Under the pieces are notes generated by a model. The model worked only from the letters and a program-made list of their open reading frames with translations. It was not told the DNA's origin and did not search any database. Shown here one piece after another: positions 13,901 through 26,550 of a stretch of 64,000 nucleotides of DNA; the stretch's first letter is position 1; the number at the start of each line of letters is the position of its first letter. A program made the position numbers and the translations under genes. This stretch comes from Phoebastria nigripes (lineage: Eukaryota > Chordata > Aves > Procellariiformes > Diomedeidae), in the NCBI GenBank assembly GCA_035582835.1, contig JAYKAV010002662.1, positions 2,703,342-2,767,341 on the forward strand, read 5' to 3'.

Positions 13901-14784
13901 CCAAAAGGCAGTCCACGTATGTATCAGTATTTTGTACTGGCAGCAAACTGTTTCCCTACCTAGAGGGTAAGATTATGGCTGGGCTGAGAAGGGGACGACA
14001 ACGACAGCACCACCACAACCCCACATATACACACAAACCTCAGAGGCCAGACACAAAAACCTCATGAGATTCAAACATCATNGAAGGAGTGCACCTTCAG
14101 TCCCTCATGGTCTTAAAAATCCCTGCCAAAGGTCTTTATTCTAACTAGTAAAACCCTAAATTGTTTCTGCCAGACAGACCAGCTGGCCTTCCATGATACC
14201 ACAGGGATTTTGAGCATTTCAGGTTTATTGCACCACAGCTGGAATGGTAACTCCAAGTTTCCTTGAGGACTTTTAGCTTTGTATGTCACTACCTGTTTGC
14301 CAGAGTAATGAAATTGTGGACCTTTAAACAGAACTTAAGATTCTCTAACTTCTCTAGGTGTTTGACTGGTGGGTTAGTAACTGAGAAGTCACCTGAAAAC
14401 TTTCTTTTGTTCCTTCCCCAATACACACAGCCAGGTTCATGCTTCTGCCTTATTCTGCTTCCCTATTATTTGAGAACAAAGAGCATGACAAGATTTGGAA
14501 GTCACCAGCTAGGGGATAATACAGCAGTGTATTCATTATTTATTGGCTAAGAAGCTGAAAAACAGTATTTACTTTAGGAATTAAATGGGAGCATTCAGCA
14601 NATGCAGTCACAACAGAATAAACACTGGGGCTCTGACTGCAGAAATCTCTTCCAAGAATTTCCCAACCTAACTTAAAATAAGATTAACTTTTGTCTCTCC
14701 AGAACCTTAAAAGTACCCATCTATGATGACAGCATATGAAAAAGGCCAAATGGTAAACAACCCTGCAACAAGGCTATTATGCAC

Positions 14785-14823
<39 letters not shown>

Positions 14824-17523
14824 NAAAAAAAAGAAACAGGCCAAAGATCTGTCTAACTAAAGCTTTGTTTATAAGTGTAGAGAGTGCCGAATGTGTGTTA
14901 ATTCAACACACAGTGGTTCAGGACTCTCACATTTCTATCAGAGGTCATTGCTCAATTTTGTGTGCCGCACCTGTAGCCAAGGAATCAAATCAAAGCTGAA
15001 CTCAAAACCAGTCCAGACTATTAAAATTGGACTAGATGCATTACTTTGAACTCTCTGATCAACTCAAGCCAGATNGTAATTCTTCTAATGATGAGTTCAT
15101 AAGGTTCAAGATAAAACCTGATGTTGCCTATCAATGTCAGTTCAGCCAAGAGTGCAATTACATCCACAAGAACGTGCAAAGCTGCATCACCTCAGAGTCT
15201 CTCAGTTCCTTCTCTCTTGCTTTTTCTCTCACATAGGCAGAACAAGCCCTGATTTTTGTAGCTTGGTGCTATACTGTGCTGTTCTGCAGAACACAGTGGG
15301 ATCTATTTTGCAAGTGGACTTTTTACAGCCCCCCCAAGCTCAGCTTTATTTCCTGGATAATGTCCAGTCATAACTTTGATTCTCACTGTTCCATGATAGA
15401 GAACTGTGTGTTCTTACCTCTATGAATGGTTTCACCCTAGGAAATTCTGTTAGCATACTTCACTGTATAGACATATGCACAAACACATCTATATCTCTAA
15501 GCTCTGCATGTGCTTTAGTCTCCTTTCTCCTGGTAACACTGCAGGAGAGCGGAAGATGTGAGCTGACACAGTTCTCACTCCCAGAGCCATGCTGCAAAGC
15601 AGCTCTGATCAGATCAACCCTACGTGGCCAACCCAGGGTGCAGAAAACAATCTATGCTGGTGTTGTTGCTTCAGCAATGGAAGCCAAAGACAGTAGTGAA
15701 AGCCCCTCCTTAGCCGAAGACATGCTGTACAGGTTCATTTACTGCCAGTAAATCAGCTGGGTCTGACATCTTCAAGTACTTCCCTGTAAAGATGGTATAA
15801 AAGACAGTTATAAAGGGGGGGTTGTGCTGTTGGTTTTTTTAAAGGCAGCATCCTATTCGAACTACCTTCATTTCAAATTTAGGGTTACAATTCTTTTAAA
15901 ATGCCTAATCAGATATTCTGTTTCAGAATATAATCAGCACTCTTCTATGTCTACTTTTTTCACTTTAATATGCTTCATAACTCATACTGCACAGACACAG
16001 TTCCTTTAACTCAACCCTGTAAATAAGGTCAGCATTCTGCACAACTCCTACTTTAAACTATATTTATACTAACTGAAGTATATTTCATTAATACTTGCAA
16101 TGTCAACAGCACTGTTTAGTGTAATGGTTCAGTTTCTATTCATTTTCAAGGCACAGAAAGCCAGTCATGTTCAGTAATTTGATGGCTGCTATGTGTAATT
16201 AAAGTAGCATTAGCATTTCTATCCCTCATATCTTATACATTTCTAACAGTAACTTTCATAATGACCAGATTCTCTCCCACTGTTACAGCTACTCTATACC
16301 ATTCATGGAATAAGCAGATTTTTCCTCTAAGTGATCATTCAGGCAACACTAGTGTGATAAGCTATTTACTTTACACCATTTATACTGACTACCATAGTAA
16401 AATTGCAGTAAAATATTAAAATACAAGCCTATATGTTAATGATCCCTCATTAAGAAAAAGANGACAGACATTCACATCTTGTTTCATCTAGAAGCGGTCA
16501 CAATATATTTAAGTTGTGAACACAAACTTCAAACAGTACCAAACAGAACATTTTTGTCTTTCAAATCACAGCACCTACCAACACACAGAGCAAGTCCCTG
16601 CTCACCTTAAGAATTTTTGCTTACAAGCAAATAATTACTGAAAGTCAATTCTCAATCTGTGTTGTTAATGAGTCTTAGAGTACCGGTTAGATCAATATTG
16701 ACTTGATAAATCTCGATTTTCATTTGACTAACCCTAGGGTACCATTTATGTCCTCAGAACTGCAAAACCGAGCATGAAATATTTCTACTACATAAGCTGA
16801 CATCAAAAGAACTTGCACTACTCTCAGCCACAGACGGAAAGAGTACAGATAAACTCATCTGTTAAAGCTCTTCAGTTGAGTTTATACCACAGAAATTACA
16901 CCCTTAATTTTTGCCACCATAGTAATGTGCATATATGCATTTCTCTTGTAGGTGAACATGAATCTCTTCTCCCAGAATCAATGGTCAGTGCTGTTTTAAT
17001 TAATAAAAAAGTTAGAAGATCAAAGTCATTTACAGAACGTGTTCCTGTCAGAAAGGTCAGACTGGAGATGACCAGCAGTGGCAACGTACAAGACAACTCA
17101 CCATGGCGTACCCACCTGGGAATTCACCGCCTGGTGCAAGTCCCTTGTCAAGAAGTTACCTGGGATCTTTCCCACTGCAAGAACAGGCCATGCAGTTTTG
17201 ACAATCAGAGACTGATTTCAAAGGGAAACAGCACACTGCAACCCAAGGAATTAGAAGGAGCAAATGAACTATCTGCGCTCAGTCAACTGGGAAGTTCAAG
17301 CATGTTGAACAGTTTCAGCAAAGAGAATGGCAGCAACATTTCAAGCACCTGCCAAAAGCATCCTCTGAAATCAGCCACTTCAGCAGTTTGGACACATCAA
17401 CATATTTCTTCTACAAAATGCATGCCAGCCTGCAATAAACTGAACTTTTACCCTTTCCCTAATAAAAAAGGGCCCANAATTTCTGAAGCAGCAAGGAGGC
17501 TTGGATTATATGTCTCACAATGA
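1911..17523 (+). CDS. C9orf152-like protein of unknown function (three exons, 248 aa predicted)
   Basis: Spliced model: 1911-1947, 12014-12151 and 16952-17523. Phases fit exactly (G|TG, then G|GT), the total is 747 nt, and both introns are GT..AG. Residues 33-58 are helical and charged (LLEEQYDHIKQKQKLQ). The last exon has ESMVSAVLINKKVRRSKS, then SPWRTHLGIHRLVQV and a C-terminal block YPFPNKKGPxISEAARRLGL. These blocks align, from memory, with human C9orf152 (239 aa), whose function is unknown. No signal peptide or membrane segment is seen. The N at 17477 makes one codon ANA, probably AGA (Arg). The start is uncertain: the ATG at 1911 has a weak context, whereas Met31 in exon 2 (12067, AAGATGG) is strong and would give 218 residues. 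Human C9orf152 is on a different chromosome from XYLB or NUB1, so this may be a relocated ortholog or a paralog. Confidence 0.78.
1948..12013 (+). other. intron 1 of the C9orf152-like gene
   Basis: About 10 kb of AT-rich sequence bounded by GTGAGA and TTTCAG. I see an AAAAC simple repeat near 8440-8466 and single Ns at 2903, 5821 and 9381. No convincing exon, RNA gene or recognisable transposon was seen on either strand; the open frames here lack splice logic or conserved motifs. Confidence 0.6.
8440..8466. repeat. (AAAAC)n simple repeat
   Basis: Five consecutive near-perfect AAAAC units in the intron of the C9orf152-like gene. Confidence 0.85.
12014..12151 (+). CDS. C9orf152-like gene, exon 2
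   Basis: The acceptor is TATTTTTTCAG and the donor is ACAG|GTATGC. It encodes about residues 13-58, including the conserved basic helix EEQYDHIKQKQKLQSHIIVF. An internal ATG at 12067 has a strong context and is an alternative start. It ends in phase 1, matching the acceptor of exon 3. Confidence 0.82.
12152..16951 (+). other. intron 2 of the C9orf152-like gene
   Basis: A 4.8 kb intron with canonical ends. It contains poly(A) tracts at 12663-12680 and 14790-14832 and several assembly Ns (13227, 14082, 14601, 14824, 15075, 16462). The open frames at 14.2-15.7 kb show no conserved motif or flanking splice sites. Confidence 0.65.
14790..14832 (+). repeat. poly(A) tract, 43 bp
   Basis: Uninterrupted A run except for one N at 14824. 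It may be a retroposon tail or simple slippage; I recognise no element body immediately upstream. Confidence 0.9.
16952..17523 (+). CDS. C9orf152-like gene, exon 3 (terminal)
   Basis: The acceptor is TTTCTCTTGTAG|GT. It encodes residues 59-248 and stops at TGA 17521. The three family blocks (ESMVSAVLINK, SPWRTHL..H.LVQ, and the C-terminal ISEAARRLGLY) are all in this exon. The frame happens to stay open upstream to 16813, but that part lies before a clear polypyrimidine tract and acceptor and is intron. N at 17477. Confidence 0.88.
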
Positions 17524-17772
17524 AGACATTCAGTAATATATAAAACTTAAGTCAAAAACTTGACTAAAACTTGAAGTAGCAAAATAGTCTTCCTAGTTAC
17601 ACTGATCGACCTGCTGAGGGTCTACTACTTTTATTAGCCAAGGAAGATGCTTACTATATAATCTGTTGTTTTACAGTACAGTGTAAAATTAGATGTTCTC
17701 ATGAAGATGCTGGGCTGAAATGACAGATACTCACTTCTGTTATTTGACATATAAGAGCAATTTTATCTTTTT

Positions 17773-17773
<1 letters not shown>

Positions 17774-17818
<45 letters not shown>
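17774..17818. repeat. poly(T) tract, 45 bp
   Basis: Pure T run (minus-strand poly(A)) in the 3' untranslated region of the C9orf152-like gene, about 250 bp after its stop codon. No element is recognisable beside it. Confidence 0.92.
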
Positions 17819-17961
17819 CTCCTATTTTCAGGTTACTGATTTAGAAACTAAGATTTTATCACAGCAATATTTGAAATATCTGAAAGAGCTATAGCAAAAA
17901 CTAGTAGAACTACTGATGAAGCAACTAGGCTAAATTTCAGTATGGTACTATTTAATTAGAC

Positions 17962-17967
17962 AATAAA
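17962..17967 (+). terminator. candidate polyadenylation signal AATAAA, C9orf152-like gene (proximal)
   Basis: Perfect AATAAA about 440 bp after the stop codon at 17523. Confidence 0.45.
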
Positions 17968-18089
17968 CAAGTAACAAATGAAACAGTATTGAAGATGATT
18001 GGTACACTTAATGTATGATTTCATCATTCACTTTCCTCGAAAAAAGATATTCAAGATACTTTCTGATATGTGTATTTTTAAAATCAATG

Positions 18090-18095
18090 AATAAA
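18090..18095 (+). terminator. candidate polyadenylation signal AATAAA, C9orf152-like gene (distal)
   Basis: Perfect AATAAA followed within 30 bp by TTTCTATTGTTGTTC, a U/GU-rich stretch that fits a downstream element. This makes it the better of the two candidate ends. Confidence 0.55.
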
Positions 18096-18129
18096 GCCTC
18101 TGCTCATTTCTATTGTTGTTCTAATGGGA

Positions 18130-19455
18130 CTTAGTAAATGTCACCTTTTTCTTTTATATAAATTCTATAATAACATATTGTTGGTTCCCCAGTATTTCAT
18201 TAGAAAACAGAAGTCTGAAATAATTACTTAGCTCCCTGGTACCGTGTATCAACGTACCTTCCTTACTAGAAGTATAATGTGCACAACTGTATGCGCACAA
18301 AGGGGATATAACCATTTCAACTACACAAATATAACTGTAGCAGTACAACTATTTTTTATAGATAGGGTTTAACATTTTCTCTTGTGGCACAACTGCACCA
18401 CAAACCTGTGCAAGTTTTTAAAAGTGAGTAGTTATTGCTGGTCTCCTCTCCTGCAAGATCTTAANAGGAAGGAGACCCTCTTTTGTGGATGCTTTTCAAT
18501 GACAAAAACATGAGCTACATATCACCCACTTCTGGCTGCAAGTATTCAGACAGGTCTCTCTTGCATATGTAGGCTTCAGAAAAACTGAAGACTTGAAATG
18601 TCTCCCCATTTCATGATGACATTAATTTCGAGCTATACACCTGGCAGCCACTGGCTCTTCTGAACCATTCCGTATCTACCTGAGCCCTGAAAGGACAGCA
18701 AAATGAGGATCAGGTGGACGGCCCACAAAGCTCTTCATGATCCCTGCAAACAGTCTGCAAGCACACATCCCCAGTTACCACCACTGTCTCAAAATCACAC
18801 CATCTACACACAAAAAAAAGTGAACAAATAAAAAAGATGCCGAAGATGCTCAGCTGTGGTTTATGTCCTTCTACACACACAGTCTTCTCAGCAAGAAAGA
18901 TAAACCATCCCCTCATAAGATATCTTGAAAACAGAGTTAATACCAATGTGCAAATAAAATCCTCTTGTCAAACAGATAGCAGTGTTATCCATTTCTAAGA
19001 GAAACTACTATTTTCTTTGCACCCAACACAACTTCAAACCATTAATCCTTCATACAATTCCACTGACTTTTGTTGTGCTTGATGGAGGATACTACATCTG
19101 GAGATGTTAGCAGAGATCTGTCAGAGCCTACNCTTCCATCGCAGGAGATTCACAGCTCTAAGTTTATCACAGTACTTTGTTAGGTCCACAAAAATAGAAA
19201 AAATATGGAATATAATGCTATTTTACTCCCTCTGGCCAAATGTCATTTCCTCTATGCCACTCAACAGTTTCTGACCCAAACTCTATAGTGTCCCACACCA
19301 ATCCAGCCACCACCAGCAGGTAGGCAGGCACGTCGTCTCCTGGAAGTAACAGTCCTTAAGACAGTGCTGAAAAGCACTAGCTATTACCGATAGCAATGAG
19401 TACACCACAGTAACTCCTGAAGAATTTTCCACTCATCCTCAGTAAAAGCAGCAGA
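18130..19455. other. intergenic, nothing recognised
   Basis: AT-rich sequence between the end of the C9orf152-like gene and the CR1 element, with Ns at 18464 and 19132. No exon, RNA gene or clear repeat was recognised. Confidence 0.6.
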
Positions 19456-22700
<3,245 letters not shown>

Positions 22701-22933
22701 TGGAGAGGCTGCAGCTGAGGGGTGGCTGCAGTGCACTCAACCTCCTCCAGGCCCCAACCCCTCCTGGACGGGAGACTCGCTCAGGTAGCCAGGCGCCGTG
22801 GGGACCCCCACCACCACATCCCAGGGGACAAGCAAATCAGGCTGGGCTATAAGACAGTACAGGGACAGCAGCACCTGCCGCTGCGCGACAGAAAACCAAC
22901 AAACACCTCGCCTCCAAGTGAGGGCAGGACGCT

Positions 22934-22943
22934 AAGATGGCGG
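22934..22943 (+). promoter_or_regulatory. YY1-like motif AAGATGGCGG
   Basis: Exact match to the core commonly found at start sites of housekeeping CpG-island promoters. It suggests that NUB1 transcription begins close to 22.93 kb. Confidence 0.45.
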
Positions 22944-22944
22944 G

Positions 22945-23131
22945 TGGAGCGTGGCTTCAACCACGTGACGAGCACCCGCCTCGCTCCCGTTTCCCTGCGC
23001 CTTCCGGGTTTCCGTAGGAACCTGCTTCTCCCAGTCACACCAGTCACCGGCTGGTGTGACGTGCACGTGGGCCCCGCCCTTCTCGCCCCTCCCACCTCCC
23101 GGAAGGCGAGAGGTGACCGGCGGGTGCGCAG
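22945..23131 (+). other. NUB1: NUB1 exon 1, non-coding (candidate)
   Basis: The CpG island contains a strong donor, GCGCAG|GTAAGC (23132), and no in-frame coding start leading into exon 2. Exon 2 begins one base before its ATG, so the 5' untranslated region must come almost wholly from an upstream exon. The left boundary is a guess from the YY1 motif. A second, later donor at about 23358 (GCAG|GTGGGT) could mark an alternative first exon. Confidence 0.55.
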
Positions 23132-26100
23132 GTAAGCGCGCGACAGCGCCGAGGAGGCGGGGCTTGCCCTTCGCCCCGCCCCCGGCCGTTGCTCGGGACC
23201 GAGGTGCCGCCCCGGCCGCTCCCGGCTCCTTCGCCTCCCCCCCCCGCCAGCCCCGGCGCCGCGCCCGTGAAGGGGCTCGGGGGAGCAGCTGCGTGAGGGC
23301 CCGAGCTCCCCTCAGAGACTGCCTGGGCCCCGAGGCCCGGCCTCCGCCGCGGGGCGCAGGTGGGTGCCCGAGGGCCGAGGCGGCGGGAGCCCCGTCCCGG
23401 CGGTGCGCCGGGGAGCGCCCCTCCGTCCGCCCCCTCCCCGCGGTGCCTGCTCGGCCTGGCCGCCTCCCGCCCTGGGGTTGCCCGCTCAGAAGCGGGGGCC
23501 GGTTGCATCAGCTCCGCTGCCGCCATGGGAGGCTCCTGCTGTGGTTGCCTGAGTGCTCCCCGGCCGCGGTGTTTTGGAGGTGCCTAAAAAGGACTGTGGC
23601 TTCGTGGCCGTGCTTAAAATCCCCTGGTGACACCGGTGACTTGTGGCCGAGGTGGTCTCGGTGCTGTCGTGGTAGGGGAGAGACTGGATGTGCCCTAGGG
23701 GAGGCCTAAGGATGCCCCAGGCTGGGACTGGCAGTGCTTGGGTGTCCATCCTTTCCTTGAGCTTCTGGCTCGTGGCTTTTTTGCACATGATGCTGCTTCA
23801 GTCTCTTACCCCTCCTTTAGCCGTAGAGGGATGTATGGTAGTTGCACCAGGTAGCTTTCCTCCTTGTTTTTAGGAAAAAATAATGTGTACTGCTTTATTA
23901 GTAAACCACTCTCAGAATCCTCTGTTCCTTCCTTCAGAAATTGGGCTTTTGAACCTTATTTCTGTAATTGTTTTCTTTTATGTCATATATAAGACTAACT
24001 GGCTTTGGAGGATGACATTTTAGTTACAAAAACTCAGTTGTGCATTCAAAATGGCCTTTGGGAAATACCCCTGATTGTTTACCCAAATTCATTTTGAGAA
24101 AGTCCCTTTAAACTCTTAGTGAAACTGAAACTGTGTCAGGAGCACTTGTGGTGTTGGCTGATGGAAAAGTAAGTCATAAATATTTTTGCTAAGGATTCTC
24201 TCGCAATTTAATTATGGTGAAATAGGAATTTATGATAAATGTTAGAAGTGTTACATATAAAATGATAGCTTTTGTGTTTGTGAAAGCAAAATTTCTTTTT
24301 TTTTTAATAGAGGGTTGGAAAGAATAAGTTTAATTGGAGACTCCAGTGGTGTTTTCTGTTTTAATAGCTTAGTAAGAAATCACAAACTTATAAAACTATA
24401 AAATAGTATTGATAAAAAGATGAATGACCAGTTTATAAATGCCACTCATATTTACAATTCATAGTCTTGAGCTAGGTTGCGATTTTAGACTTTTATCTGG
24501 GTGCCCCAAAGCCATGGATACCTTTTTTGTTTCTTAAGTTAATGTTAAGTAGAATTATAGTTATAAAATGGTTCTTCAGCATAACCTAAAAGTGGGAAAA
24601 TGATGGTTGCAGGTTGTTCGTGAGAATTGCCTGGCATGTTTTGGAAAAGGGGGAAAGCTGCATTAATAACTTCAGCACAACCTTTTGAAAATTGAGCATG
24701 TTTTGCTTTCTGCTTTGTAAATGCTATGTTTTGCCTTGGCCCTAAAATAATAATAACAACAACAACAACATCATCCCAGCAAGAAAAAGAATGCATGGTT
24801 GTCTCTCCTAGTTTGGACACACACTGCAAATTATAGCAATCAAACAGGAAGGATTGTTAAACCATCCACTTGCTCAGTTAATCCTTCTGACTCCTCTTTA
24901 GAAGAGACTGTTGTCTTTGCAGCGTTCAAAGATTCTTTGTAGCTCGCTAAAGCTGGGGTTGAGGTAAGGTTAACCAGTACACATTGGATGTTTGCCTGCG
25001 TTTTTTTTTGCTCTCAGTGTTTTTCTGAGTAGGGAACAGTCTTTGAAACTGGAAAAATGCATAGAAATCTTTGATTATTCTTTTCTGTCCCCTTTTCTCC
25101 TGAGAGCTATGTGCTAATAAACAAGAAGGAGAAAAGGAAACCACTCTGAAAGAAAAGTGAAACTGATTAATCAAATTTCAATGCCAACCTTAGTGCATAT
25201 ATGCCAACATTTTACATGCTTTTCTGTATAAATTAAAGGACATCTTCCATATGATTCCCAGTGTCCAAGAGCCAAAAGTCTCCCATGTTTTAACATGCAC
25301 ATAGATTTTCTTTGTTTTTTTTTTTCCTGTTAAGGTCACTGCACCCACCTTTCCTTGCCGTCTCTGCCTTCCCTATTTCTTGGGTTTCTTTGTTTTTCAG
25401 GGATGTGCTGATTCACTCGCAGAGGTTACTGCTTTCTCTGAGCTGAATAAGAATAACCTGTGGTTATGAATTCTGCCTAAACTCTTACCTGTGAGCCAGG
25501 GAGCTGCTCTGTTCAGCTCACTGTCATCTTCTCCCCAGTGATGGGTACTTTAATGCCTGATGCACGTTTACAGTACATGTCATCTCTGATCTCAGCCTCT
25601 GCACTTTATGTTGCTCATGCCCTGTGTGCCTGTTTCTAGCTTTGCAGTGGGAAGAGCGTCTCTTGGACTATGAAAAGTGGCACCCTGCTATTCCATCTTT
25701 GTGAAACCAGAATTTTACAATACCATTTTATGATACTACTAAACTTGTTTGCTTGACAAATGATTGAGATCAGGGAGGGGAGGCGTAGAACATTGTCGGC
25801 TCTTAGCTCTCTGCACTCTAGCTGATCTCACTTTGCTGGAGGGCTGTGAGCTTTACCTTATGGTCTTCTCATGGTGGAGCTTGTGGTTCTGAGATGTTCC
25901 CTCCTGACACTTCTTTTCTGTCCTCCCAAAGAGAGCAATAATTCATGTTCAACCATCCACTGGTGTAGAAAGGCTGTTAAAGTAAGCAAGTGGGAGAAGC
26001 AGGAAGGCAGAGGTACAGCAAGGATGTGTTTTAGAGCAGGGTAGGATTGAGCAGCCCTGTCCAGGGCAGGGCAGAAGAATTGAATCATGGGTTTTGATGA

Positions 26101-26432
26101 ATCGGCACCTTCTGCAATTCCAGCTCACGTGAGGGGTCAGGAAGAGGTTTAATTTGTCTTGAATTGGCAAGGTCCAATGCAGGGGGCTTCTGAATTATCC
26201 CTACTCCGACCCAGGTTTCACCCTCTTTCCAATTTTTTATAATAGTTTGGACTCCGGTTCCCCTTCCCACCAAAACACATAGAATGCATTTTTTACTCAA
26301 CTTTTTTTGCAGAATTCCAAAATGTCACTTAGACTTTTTGAAAAAGTACAATATCTTAGTACAGGAAAGCTATATTAAAAGATTGATTATTTTTCTTTCT
26401 TTTCCATTCCAATTCTGCTTTTGTTTTAAAAG
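23132..26432 (+). other. NUB1: NUB1 intron 1
   Basis: A 3.3 kb intron between the candidate first exon and the first coding exon. The first 0.5 kb is still CpG-island sequence. An interferon-stimulated response element matching the consensus lies at 24119-24132. No exon or transposon was recognised in the rest. Confidence 0.6.
24119..24132 (+). promoter_or_regulatory. ISRE/IRF motif GTGAAACTGAAACT
   Basis: The sequence fits the interferon-stimulated response element consensus (purine)NGAAANNGAAACT at every fixed position. It is about 1 kb downstream of the NUB1 promoter, inside intron 1. Mammalian NUB1 is known to be interferon-inducible, which makes the placement meaningful, but no activity can be shown from sequence. 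Confidence 0.55.
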
Positions 26433-26433
26433 A

Positions 26434-26550
26434 ATGGCACAAAAGAAGTATTTAATAGCAAAACTGACAAGTTGCTTAAGAGAAGACAAAATTCAGCTAT
26501 GGAAACCACCGTACACAAATGAAAAAAAAGAAGCTGGTAAAGAGATGAAG
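26434..26550 (+). CDS. NUB1: NUB1 coding exon 1 (start codon)
   Basis: Encodes residues 1-39. The acceptor AG is at 26431-26432, so the exon has a single base before ATG. Donor AAG|GTAAAT, phase 0. The start [23 protein letters not shown] is nearly invariant in vertebrate NUB1. Confidence 0.96.

Larger units (their letters stand above)
22720..23580. promoter_or_regulatory. NUB1: CpG island, NUB1 promoter region
   Basis: A GC- and CpG-rich block just upstream of NUB1. Visible motifs: a YY1-type AAGATGGCGG at 22934-22943, which often sits at or just after a transcription start; an E-box extended to CACGTGAC at 22962-22969; a CRE half-site TGACGT at 23057-23062; and a second CACGTG at 23064-23069. 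No TATA box. These assignments are motif matches only. Confidence 0.75.

Noticed and set aside
15422..15751. 109-codon plus-strand frame
   Set aside because: No conserved motif, no matching splice sites, inside an intron with no neighbouring exon.
16813..16951. N-terminal extension of the C9orf152-like last exon
   Set aside because: It lies upstream of a clear acceptor, and exon 2 joins in phase at 16952. The open frame before it is chance.
22722..23709. Several long frames on both strands in the NUB1 CpG island
   Set aside because: Lack of stops reflects GC richness. NUB1 translation starts at 26434, in line with the family N-terminus.
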